Under the pieces are notes generated by a model. It saw nothing but the letters and a program-made list of their open reading frames with translations. It made no database searches and was not told where the DNA came from. From Thunnus maccoyii (lineage: Eukaryota; Chordata; Actinopteri; Scombriformes; Scombridae): 64,000 bases of DNA. The position numbers were made by a program, and so were the translations under genes. The DNA is taken from assembly GCF_910596095.1 (NCBI RefSeq), contig NC_056548.1, forward strand, positions 11,743,151 through 11,807,150. Direction: 5' to 3'. Shown piece by piece: positions 11,586-23,400 of the stretch. Numbering within the stretch: the first letter of the stretch is position 1; each line of letters opens with the position of its first letter.

Positions 11586-13529
11586 AATGTGCTCCCATAT
11601 GAAAAAGTGTATTAGTTATAACTGAAAATGTAAGCATAAATAATATAAATGTGTCAATAACTTTGAACAACTGAAACCAGGGAGTAAAGCCTCATCCTGA
11701 CGTGACATGAGGACAAAAAACTGTATTTTCTTCGGTGCTAAAGTCTTCATGCACTTCATTATAACATAAACAGCTGAGACCAACACTGCACTCACCTCAA
11801 AATAGTCCCATAAACTGTGACAGAAACTGTACTACACTTTCTGTTAGAAATGTTGCGTTTGGCACCTTAAGAGAAAAGACTCGATTTACAAAAGAATCAC
11901 TTGCATTGCTATGTTTTAATCTCACATGGATAGTATTCACAAGCATAATGAAGGTGTAATTGACAAATGATACATAATTTGATATTATATAGAGCAGTTT
12001 CAGTAGTAACGGGTCAGGGATAAAACTCAATTTCAGCAAATGTCGTCTATTTCTATTTACATTGAAGTTACTTGAAATACATTTATATAGAAAGTTAGCA
12101 ACACCACCGAGACACAAATGTCAGTTATTGGTATCAAATTACCCTTATTCATAAGTTCAAGTATTTAGTGTTGCCATTCTTAAAGTTAGAGTAGGGAAAA
12201 TATATGTTGCTGATATCACAAAAACATTTTGGGAGCATAAAACAAAAACCCACACGCATCATGCACATTTCATTTAAGGACTATCAGACAAACATACAGT
12301 GCTTCAGATCATTTAAAATTCATGTATTGCACATGTTTACCTGGTAAAAGTGAATTTGTTGAAACAATTCAGTTAAAATGATTAAAACATAAGGTAGCTC
12401 TAAAATAGAAATGTCTTGTTTGCTTCAATCCAATAACAGTGTCATATTGGGAACAATACCCACCACTCCATCACTGATAGTGATTGTATTAAAAATCCAT
12501 AAAACTCCAGCTGTTACAGTACAGTTACTGGATCCTGTGAGCTACAGAGGGTCACACGCAAAATCTATGGACTAATACAAGCTGTGTTCCTTTATCTCAA
12601 TTTTAAAAATAAGTGGATTTACATTATCGTTGACACAGGATTAGTACCACATGCTGTAATAACTGACTTCAATGCAGCATATGGAGCTAAATGTAAAGAT
12701 CCCTATGTAAACAACAGCTGGTACGAGCTGGCTGTTAAACAATGTGACACTGTCTTCAACGACCTAGAGTATAATCACACAATGTGCAGATATAATCAAA
12801 TACGTATATATTTATTATTTGTCTATTAATATTAGACTTTACTTAAGCATATTCACGTTAACATCATCATTCCAGTTTTTAAATAAACCTGGAAAAGAGC
12901 TAACTGCTGCAGAGATTTCAATGACATGATTTGGCTTTGAGTTTATCACCAATAACAGTATTTGAAATCAATCTACAGTCATGTAGCCCTCACTGTCGAT
13001 CACAAGTATAATATATATATATAAATATAATATAAATCCTGTTTATATTATGCTGCATTTTAGCACAGTTAATATAAGATGTCACTATAATATACAACTT
13101 TTCTAAAGTTAACCTGGAAATATTTTCCTAATTTTAACTTTTCCTTTACTTTCTGTGTTTATAAGAACCTACTCAAAAGGTTTCCAAAATATGTCAAGTT
13201 TCTACATTGTGCACACAGATAAACATCCACTGACCAACGTCAGTGACAGTGCATTTTTGGTCTATCAAGGAATTACAGAATGAATCTGATACTTGACGGT
13301 AGAAACGGTAAAAAATGAACTCAAACCTCATTCTGAGAGTTCAGGCAATGCAATGCGTGTTATTAGCACCAATATCAGAATGAGGAGCTGGTGCACACGT
13401 CTAGATGGTACGGTTTAATAAGACTTTAAATATCAACATGTCAGGTAGTCAGGTAGTGTTCCATCAGTAAGTTTGGGAGCTCTCATATACAGTGCAATGT
13501 CATTCCTTTTGACACATATAGATTACAGA

Positions 13530-13567
13530 AAAAAAACAAAAAAACAAAACAAAACAAAACAAAACAA
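13530..13567. repeat. (AAAAC)n simple repeat
   Basis: A-rich run resolving into at least five 'aaaac' units. No gene nearby except the 3' side of trdn on the other strand. Confidence 0.85.
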
Positions 13568-14409
13568 ATATCAGTGCTGTAAATCCAAAGAGGATTAATT
13601 CCTTTTCATTAATACTTTGATTCATTTTGTGTACCCAACAGGGAGGAAATAGAGGAAAATGTGTGAGAAACACGTTTCCTTGAAATAAATGAAATATCAG
13701 GAATAATGTACGAATGCTACAAATGCCCAGTCACTGATTAAAGGGCTCTAAAAGCAGGATAAGCGGAGCATTAAAAACTTTGCCATCTATGATGCGCTGA
13801 AGAAAAAAAGCTAAAGTAACGAAGATGACAAAAATGAATGTGCCACTACTGTACAAACCACTTTTCAAGTAAATGTGGGCTTAGAGGAACTGAACCCCTA
13901 TCAGCCTTGGATCAGCAGTTGGAGCCACGTTTGTACCCTGCAAACTATGTTTCTACTTAAAAAAAAAAACACCATTGTGCTGCAGCACAGAGGTGATGCT
14001 TTTTACAGTTTGATTACGAGAAAATTAAATGAACAGTTAAAATATTAAACATATTTTCATAAGGTTGCTGTGATTTAAAACAAATGATCCACAAAGGATA
14101 ATACAGATTATATTGTATCGACTTTTTAAAAGAAATTAACACAAAAAATTTTGAAAAATCAAATAAAGAAATGGAAAAGGAATGACACTAGCTGCATGTA
14201 GTTGGTATGAGAGCTCAACCAAATCTGGAAATAAGAAACGGTCCATCTCATAAAATCATCCCCTGCCATCAGGGTTTTCTACTGAAGACCAACAATGAAC
14301 TGCAGGCTGCGTTTCAGTAACACAGTGCAGGGCATGATGTGACCTTGTCATTATCAGTAAATTGACTAAATTGTAAACTGCAGACTGGATTCAGACTGAA
14401 GCTTCAAAT

Positions 14410-17400
14410 CTACAATGGTGAGAAGGCATAGAATGGAAACTGGGCCTCATCCTCGTCCACAAAGAAACACTGGAAGTAGGGCAGCTCTTCTGTGGAGGGT
14501 ACAGGACAATATGTTTCAGTACAGTTCAGTACAACGTGTTCACTGTGTAATATTTCAGTTATGAGAAGGGAACATGTGCTCACCATCCATAAGAAAGCTG
14601 TCTGATACAGCCGGCTCTGCTAGGAAATGAGAACATAGTGTTCTAGTAATCATAAAACTCTCCAGTATTATCTTGAAATACAAAACTATGTAGTACCTTT
14701 TACTTTTTCCTCTTTGGTAGCTTTCTTCTCAGCAGATTTTTCTGCAACAAAAATAGGAATTTGTGTCCATAAATACAGTAAATAAAGATCTGTTGATGTA
14801 TTTTGTGCACTCTGAATCTATCTGATTACAAATCTAAATTCAAGATACCTTTCTTTGCCGACTCCTGTATCTCTTTAAGAACTCTGTCTTCTGTAAATAA
14901 CAACAAAAAAACAGTCAAAAATTAAATTAAATTCAATCCTGCAGAGAAAATTGAAACTGCTACGAGTATTTTGATATAATTCACAGACATTTTTCTTATT
15001 TGATTATGTCAATGCTCAAAGCTGACTGTTTTATGAATGAGTAATTCAGCTCTACAGCAGCACATTTCATTTTCTTTTCAAGCTCTGGCTTTGTTCTCTG
15101 TAAATAATCAAATATAAATACTACTCATAATAAGTCAAAATGATAAAGCAGCTTTTTCATCCTCTTTCATTTATGAAAGCTTCTTTTTTGCAGAAGTGAT
15201 TTTTCATACAGCATATTGTAGACTTGATTATATAATTATACTAAGCTCATTGCATGCTGTACCTTTCTTTGTTGCAGCAGGTTTGATCATTAGTTAAGTA
15301 TGTTGGTAAGAACTTGTTTAACATTTTACACCCAAATTAAGGTATTTTTTCCTTCTTACAGCTATAAGCCTATGCAGTGTATGGTTTGCCAGTTTCAGGA
15401 TGACTGATAGGAACAATGTCAGTGGTACATTTAGCAGCACTTTAAAATAATATATGTGGTTATGAAAAGACAAGCTTAAAGGACTCGTAGCAAAGCAAAA
15501 ACTGCATCACAATCAACTTCTCAGTGTTGTTCATATTACCAGCATGCATGTTCAGAAAGATACTGGAAAATAATGTGAAACTACAATCTATATGGTTATT
15601 GTTTATAAGCCTTAGATTTATAGAAAAATAAGTCAATATTGAAATATTCTGTATAAATTTCAGATTTATTATAGATTTTTTTCTTGCTGAGTGAAAACAT
15701 CTAGAAATCATTATTTTAGATGTTCTTAAATTTATGGACATTTTCACATTCAGCAGGAAAATATTGCCAGCCTTCAGCAGCAGCAGGCTCAACTTTTATC
15801 CTTTTATATTCTTATAAGTGAAATAGCCATTTCCCCTTTTAGTAATCAAAGAACTACTTTTGCAGTGGCCTTCATGCTGTGATCAGATTGTAAACAGATG
15901 ATCACTGCTGGTTACATAAAGTGCTGCCTCTACTGAAGCACCACACATGTACCTTTCTTCACACGGACTGGTTTGGTCTTTTCCTTAGACATGACTGGGC
16001 CATCGGGGAGAAAATGCAATTGATAACATACACATTTCTTAAATTTGTGGAAGTATTTCTAGTGAAAGGGTTGCTGCATATTTGATCAATTTTTAAAAAT
16101 TCACTGTTTGCACACAGAGATGAACATTTTACCAGTATTCTTACTGGTATACTGATCTAAATAACAGTGATAAATAATCCTTGTACTCAGCACTGTACCT
16201 TTCTTCACTGCAGCAGGTTTGTCTTTTTCTTTAGAAGTCTCCAGTTCTGTGAAGGGAAAAGTAAGGTTAAATATCAGCAATTGGCACACAGATCTTTACA
16301 GCAGAAGCCACAAATACCTCATTTTCACATTTAATTAAATCACAGCATTAAATCACAGCATTGCTACTGCAAAAATGCATTTCTTAAAGCCTGAAGCAGC
16401 TTCCAAAGCCTGGAGCTCATAGAACTAGAAAACTATGTTGGAAAGTAAATTTCTATTTAGCAAAGAGACACATTTGATTTATTCCTTTCCAATCAGCTGC
16501 TGGCTTGGACTTTTCTGCAAAAAATAAATCTTAAGAGTTCTTTCACTTTCACACAATTTTAAAAGTTGTGCACAGAGCCAGAAGACTTTTGTAAGTGATT
16601 ATCAAGCTTTTCAGACAGCTTTTCAAATATGGAATTGAAATATGGCATTATCTTAACATCACACAAAATGTTGATTATGTCAATACATATTCTGGGAAAA
16701 AGACTTGAAAAAGACTTACTTGGTTTGGCTGATTTTGAAGCTTCTGGCTCTATGCTTTGTTTTCTCTAATGTAATGTCTACTGCAGTGACTTTTTTATGT
16801 GGCCTGATTTGTGCCAGATCTGCCAAACCAGAGTAAAAAGCTTGAATTCTCCTGATATGTTCACACATTTCAACATTTACAACACATTGTTAATGTTTGG
16901 TGGGTCAATGGGCCTTGGTTTTGAAATCTAAACTCTTTATAAAGCCTAACAAAATCTTTGTATGCTGTGCTTTGCAAATCTATCAACTATGCACAAATAG
17001 CTTAATACTTGGTGTCTTCGAAAGCATATTTCTAAGCATCACTGCAAAGAAACAGCTGTTTGCCCATGGAGCTGCTGCAGAGAAATCATTCTCAATTTAC
17101 TGTGCAAGATGTTCTCTACAATATATCATTAATAATCTCACAGGCAAAATGCTTGTTTCCCCCCTGAGCCATCCAGTCAGAGCTTTTACAAATACAGATC
17201 ACTGTAATAACAGGTTTCTACTGAAGCACAATTAATGTACCTTTCTTCACACGGACTGGCTTGGCCTTTTCCCTCAACATGGCTGGGCCATTAGGGGGAA
17301 AAATGCACGTCATTAAACTTTATTTATAATCATGAAAGGCACATAATTACAACATATTAAAGGATAATACCCCATTGACACAAAGAGCTGACTTTTAAAA

Positions 17401-20400
17401 TTTCAGGACATGTATTTGTCACCTATCATGACAATGTGTCAAGTAAATGTTGTTGTACCTTTTGGTTTGACTTTCTCCTCTGGGACTTTTGGCTCTGAGT
17501 AAATAGGAATGTAAGCATGTGTTGATACTCAATAAATTGCTTTATAGTTATTCAACTTGGTGACAAGTTAGATAACAACAGAGATTTAATGATGCTACCA
17601 TAATATATGTTAAGATGATGACAGTAATTTTGTTAAAGTACAACCTCAGAAAATCATCTGTAGGCTACCTTTTTTCCTTAGGAGTGATTTGACCTTTTCT
17701 TTGTTTGTTTCCTCTGATTTAGAAGGAGCTACTTCAAATGAAAAACAACATTTCTTAAATTGTGAATATATATATATACAGCATATTATGTCGTGTCTAT
17801 CATGATTTTTGTTTTACTGAAAGATTTACCTTTCTTTTCATGAGCTGGTTTAGGCTTCTCCTTTGTAGCCTCTGGCTCTGAATAAAACACAGGGTGGAAA
17901 TTATTTAAATTGTTGTGTTGAGGACAGTTTGCTTTTTTTCAAGTAATGATTTATGGATTGAAACTGCATTACCTTTTTTGGCATGAACTGGCTTAACCTC
18001 ATGTTCTAAGGATAAATAAGTGGATCTCAGTCAGTCACTCTATGTATTGATTCTTATTTTCTGATAAGTGATTGATTTAACTGAACTATCGACTGAAATT
18101 GCATCATATTCTGTAAAGATTTTTTTTTAAATGTGTGCTATAAAGGGTGAAAAACTATCTGGCTTTGATGTTACAGGAAATGTAATTGCTGTGTGTGTGA
18201 AGCTGATTGACTTTAAAACTATAAACTTCACTATATTCTATAGAATATTAGAGACAGAAAATGCAGATTTGCACCTTTCTGTGAAGTTTTTGCTTTTGCC
18301 TTTTCTTTCAGAACAGCTTCTACATTAAAAAGAAACATTATGATGCACATATGATGCACTTCATAAATCACATCTAAAATATAAATCTAAAAACATCTTT
18401 ATAAAAGCTGTGTAAACCAAAGACGTACCTTTCTTCAATGGCACCACCTTCGCTTTCTCCTTTGTTAGAGAGACATTTTTCTGTGGGGCTCCTGCTTCTG
18501 TAAGAAATAATAAATCAGTATGAAAATCTTACTGCTTGATTATTTAAACATGAACATAAATGTTGATTAGTGTCCTCTTACCTTTGACTACCAGGGATGG
18601 TTTTATCCTGAGTGGAGCAGTTTCTAAGTAAAGAAATTTTAGGTTTATCATTCCAGAAGATAAGTAGTAAGATGACACTAAAACTATAAAGCTATAATAA
18701 TTACTCTGTAATCTTACCCCTCTTTATATGAACTGGTTTGGACTTCTGTTTTGAAACCTCAGCTGCTAGAAAAAAAACATATAACATGATATTGTATGTA
18801 TGTATGTATGTATGTATGTAGGCAAAGCTAAAACGCCTTGATGTTATGTTTAATCCTTTGAAATATTTAAGATGTGACATACTTGTCTTTGCAAATACTG
18901 CTTTGACTTTCTCCTTTGCCACCTTGACATCTGCAAAAGTTCATGAAAGCATACATACATAATGCAATACATGATTATTGCAGAGGTAACAATGCAACTC
19001 ATAAATCATTTCAGAAAAAGGATAATTACCTTTCTTTATAGGCACTATTTTGACCTTCTCTTTCACCAGAGAGGCATTTCTGGCAGGGCCTCCATGTCCT
19101 GTCAACAGAGATTAGCAAATATAAATACACGTATGTAACTGGAGTTTAATATTTTCTGACATGCACCAGTCTTACCTTTTTTCAAGATAACTGGCTCAGG
19201 CTTTTCTTTTGGAGCAGCTGCCTCTGTTGTCAAAAGCACAATGTTTCTTACAGCAGGCTAGGTTTTTTCCCCATTATTACAATTCATTATTTTGCTGTTT
19301 GATAATTAAAACATCAGCAAAAGGTTGTAGCTTGTAAACTATGTTACCTTTCTTAGCCGGAGCTGCTTTGGCCTTTTCCTTTGGAACCTCTGTGTCACAA
19401 AATAGGGCACAAAAGTATTGTTAGCTTTGCATTTAGATCACTTACTTTTAAAAATTAACATTAAAAACCTATGCATCATAAATTGAAAACCTTACCATGG
19501 CGGTGTATAAAACCTGCCACTTTGCAATTATACATGAGTAACCCAGTGCTGGAGTAACCACATCTGTCAATGTATTCTCAAACAAACACACACAAAAGAA
19601 ATATTGTTCATGTAAACTAAAAACTGTGTTTATATATACGGTATCTACAGTAAATTTACCCTTCTTTGAAGGAGCATGTTTGGCTTTTTCTTTGGTAACT
19701 TCAGCATCTAAAAATATGGAAAATAACATAATGACTATAATGAAGTCACTCATGATCACTGAAAACCTGTTAAATAATGTTCAGTATATGCAGTCTATAG
19801 TGTAAATTAGAAAAAAAATGACCTGTACTGTAAAATAGTGTGCTGTAAAAGGACTTTAACTTTCTGTTTTTAAAATATCTTTTTGGCATTCTGTCTTTAT
19901 TTGAAAGTTCATAGTGAAGAGTCAGAGGACAGAAGTGCTACAAAGGTTGCTTCAGTCTTTACCTTTATGAACAGGTGTAGGTTTGACCTTTGGTTTAGAA
20001 ACCTCAGTTTCTATAGGAGAATATATGAATTTAATATTATCTTCAACAACTTGCATAAGCACCGTTCATAAAGGGTTTTGAAATCAATCCTACCTTTCTT
20101 TGTTGGGATTGTTTTTTTCTTTTCCTTCACTTCATCAATATCTGCAGGATTAAAGTAAATGCACATGTAGTCTTTGTGGTAATCATAATTGATCGAGCTA
20201 TAGCTCAGTTATAGCTATAGCTGGGTTATTGTACAGTATACTGTACAATAACCTTAGCAGGCGATGATGTTGTCTAAATGAATTATTTCTCTAATCTAAA
20301 TATGGAATGAATGTAAAATATTAGTATAAGATGATGCTGTTAGTGAGACAGTCACCAGTTGGGTTAGACTGCAGCATCAGTTAGTCTTTGCATTACCAGG

Positions 20401-23400
20401 TTTTCCAGGTTTACGTTTGATTTTTTGTTTTGATTCCTTCTTGGGCTCCTTGGGAGCTGCCACTGGTGAAAAATTGTGACATCAAAAACCCCTTAAGTTT
20501 CAGGTACAGTATTAATAAAGATCACAAATCATTATGTGACACTTTCTTAACTACCTTTTATGTGTAGAACACATAAAAAGTCAGTGTCAGTAAACTTTAA
20601 ATTATGCATAATATCTTGATAGAATATGATTAAGTATAATTCCTACATTGTCCATTTAAAGTGCGAGGGAAAATTAGGTTATAGACATCTAAACAGCTAA
20701 AAAAAACATCATGTCTTACAATTATTGACTTTCTAGAATTTAGAAAAGAAAAGAAAGATGTGTATACCTTTCTTTGTCTTTGGAGGTTCTGGTTTGGCTT
20801 TCACCTTAGTAACTTCACGACCCTCTATTATTAGGGAAAATTTGAAAATATAATCCATTACATCTAAGCCACACAGCTGCATCTACTGTAATTCCAACAC
20901 TGCATCACTGAAGCCAATAGCAACATGTAGTGGTTATTTTTCTGTTTTCATTTTAGGATATCTCAAACAATTCAAGGAGGAGTAATTTAATCACTTACTA
21001 TGCCAGATTTATACAACATGTCATATTTTTTTTAACTTCTTCATGATTATGTCCCAATCCAAAACATCATCCTTTTTAAGACTTGTGAGAAGTTTGTGCT
21101 AATAATTATCTGAATTTCATGATTGATGATCACTTTCTAAGTGACTGTACAGTACACCAGGTGATGGTGAATAGCTACATATCTTCTTAGGATTACTACT
21201 AGAACCTCAAGCTGCAATTTCCAATCACACTCTGATGTTTATTTGGGGTCAGAGTTGTTTATCATCATACACACTGCAGCTTTAAGTTCACATTTGGTTA
21301 TACTGTTACTCACCTGTTTTTGTGACATTCATATGTTCCTTTTTCAGGACAGGGATTATGTGCTTTTTAGCAGCTTTCAGGACCTTTACAGGCTTCTTGT
21401 GTTCAACAGCTGGAAAGGAAGGGAAAACTGATAATGCAATAAATTCAGTATCACGCTGGGTTAGGGTGTTATTTAACTTTATTCTGTTTTATGTCTTTCA
21501 TTTTAGAAAATATGGTATTGTAGGTGAGTTCTGGCTGTTGTAGACAGATTTGAGTCTGTTAGATTGCTAGATTCAGAGATGCTTAGGAGACTTCTACCCT
21601 TACTGGTATCAAACCATACATTGCATTTGAATTGCTGATATATTAATTATCACAGAAATACTTTTAAATAGGGGGATAGTATGATAGGATAATATCTTTT
21701 TTTAATTAATCAAAATATTTTTAAAGTCAGAATCCTGCAAAAGGTCAGATTTTTTTACTTGAGACCTGATGATATTAATTGTTGAGTTGAGTTTATTCCT
21801 AGTCTATTCCTATTGTAACTTGAATTTTGACTCTACATCTTGGCCTCTTGCTTCTGTTCCTATGTCCTGTTGGCATCCAAATACTCTTTTGCAAGCAAGC
21901 ACTTCTTTCTTCCAAATCCTTATAAATGTGTCATTTGTTGCTGCATTTTGTTGCTTTGGCGCCCTCATCAGTAGAATTAAGAAAGAGCAGCAGTGGAATT
22001 TTTGGCATCTGAAACCAACACTGATTGTGGGAAACATGACTTTTTTGCTCATCCATCAACTCCTCTTTAATTCTTTTTGCAGTGGTGCTTCACACTATTC
22101 CCTTCTTTGCCATTCATCATTTTGAGCAGGTTGAAAAATAACAAAGGGGCATTTGTTAATGCATCTGCATGAGGTCGGAAAATGTAAAAATGGGTTGTTT
22201 TAAGCCATTTGCTGTCAATTTTGGATGAGGCCAGTCTCTTAATCTTTTCAACTCTTTTCTTATTTTATCTACATTTATCTTGGTGTAAGCTGTGTCACCG
22301 CAAAATTCTTTAAAAAACAGTTCTCCATGCTTTTACATGTTGTCTTACCTGCTTTTGTTACATTAAGATGTTCCTTCTTCAGGACAGATGCAACCTCCTT
22401 CTTGACTACTTTAATCCCTCTTGCAGCCTTTTGGGGTTTAGCTTCTGAAATAAAAAGGAAAAGCTGAAAAAAGTTTCACATAAATTATACAGTAGAAAGA
22501 AAGATATCCCTCATTCATCAATGGACTCCTTTCAATCTGTTTAGCCATCTTTATGCTCCAGACTGGCCCTCTCTTTGGCACTCTCTATGAGTAACATCAA
22601 AACTACAACTAATAGTTACAATACTTGCATTAATTAGAAAAGTCAATGGATCCTTATATTGTTTAACGGCTACAAACACTGCATTGCTGTCCTATACATA
22701 CCTGTCTTAATGTCTTTCTTCTTTGCAGGTTCTTTGTCTTCTTTGGGAGCCTTCTTGATTTCTTTCTCCTCTTTAGAAGGCTTTGTTGGTTCAGTTTCCT
22801 TCTTAGAGGTCTTCTTTGGTTCATGTTCTTCTTTGTGAATCTTCTTGACCTCTTTTACTACTTTAGAAATCTTAACCTCTTCTTCTTTAGACAGCTTCTT
22901 TGGTTCTGTCTCTTTTTTGGTAGGCCCTTTTCTTTCTTTTTCTTCCATTTTAGGATGTTTTGAAGGTTCTTTTTCTTCTTTAGAGGGTTTCTTTGGTACT
23001 ACCTCTTCTTTGAGAAGCCTCTCTTTCTTTTCCTCTTTCACCTCTTTAGAAACTGGTTGTTTCTTCTCTTTTGAGATCTTTTCTGTTTCTACTTTTGGAG
23101 GTTTTGCTACTACTTTCTCTTCTTTTGGAGGCTTTGTTACTTCTTTGGCCTTCTTAGGTGGTTTTTCTGGTTCTTTTTCTTCTTTTGAGGGCTTCTTTGG
23201 TTCTCTTTCTTCTTTTGGATGCAGTAATTCTTCCTCCTTTTCTTTGAGATGCTTTTTGAGTTCATGTACCACTTTAGGATGTGATGGTTCTTTCTCTTCT
23301 TTGGGGAGTTCTGTTGGTTCTTTTTCCTTTTTAGTTGGTTCTTTCTCTTTTCGGTGAGGTTTTTCCTCCACAGAAGGTTTCTTCATTTCTTTCTCTTCTT

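Larger units (their letters stand above)
9520..14409. other. Intergenic sequence between fabp7 and the 3' end of trdn
   Basis: No coding exon recognised. An AATAAA at about 10050 follows a moderately GC-rich stretch (9640-10060) that might belong to an unrecognised non-coding transcript. 10880-11585 holds a transposon fossil with another inserted in it (listed separately). 13008-13035 is an AT dinucleotide patch. The right part presumably includes the trdn 3' UTR, whose end I could not fix. Confidence 0.5.
14410..22444 (-). other. trdn: trdn micro-exon array coding KEK-rich peptides
   Basis: Exons in transcript order: 22349-22444 (96 bp), 21314-21409 (96), 20768-20824, 20397-20462, 20094-20141, 19963-20010, 19660-19707, 19348-19389, 19176-19223, 19030-19098 (69), 18883-18930, 18718-18765, 18582-18623, 18429-18497 (69), 18275-18319, 17973-18005, 17830-17877, 17669-17731, 17459-17494, 17241-17282, 16720-16749, 16199-16246, 15953-15994, 14849-14890, 14697-14741, 14584-14619, then the terminal exon 14410-14489. 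Each begins with the last two bases of a codon and ends with the first base of the next. Typical peptides are E-V-x-K-E-K-x-K-P-x-x-x-K-K. Most donors read AAAG/gta. Exons were found by eye; a few may be missed or unused. Confidence 0.8.

Noticed and set aside
12584-12829. 81-codon plus-strand frame
   Set aside because: AT-rich composition and no family resemblance; its position in the probable trdn 3' flank argues against a gene.
16897-17235. 112-codon plus-strand frame
   Set aside because: Lies in an intron of trdn on the opposite strand; composition is not coding-like and no motif is seen.
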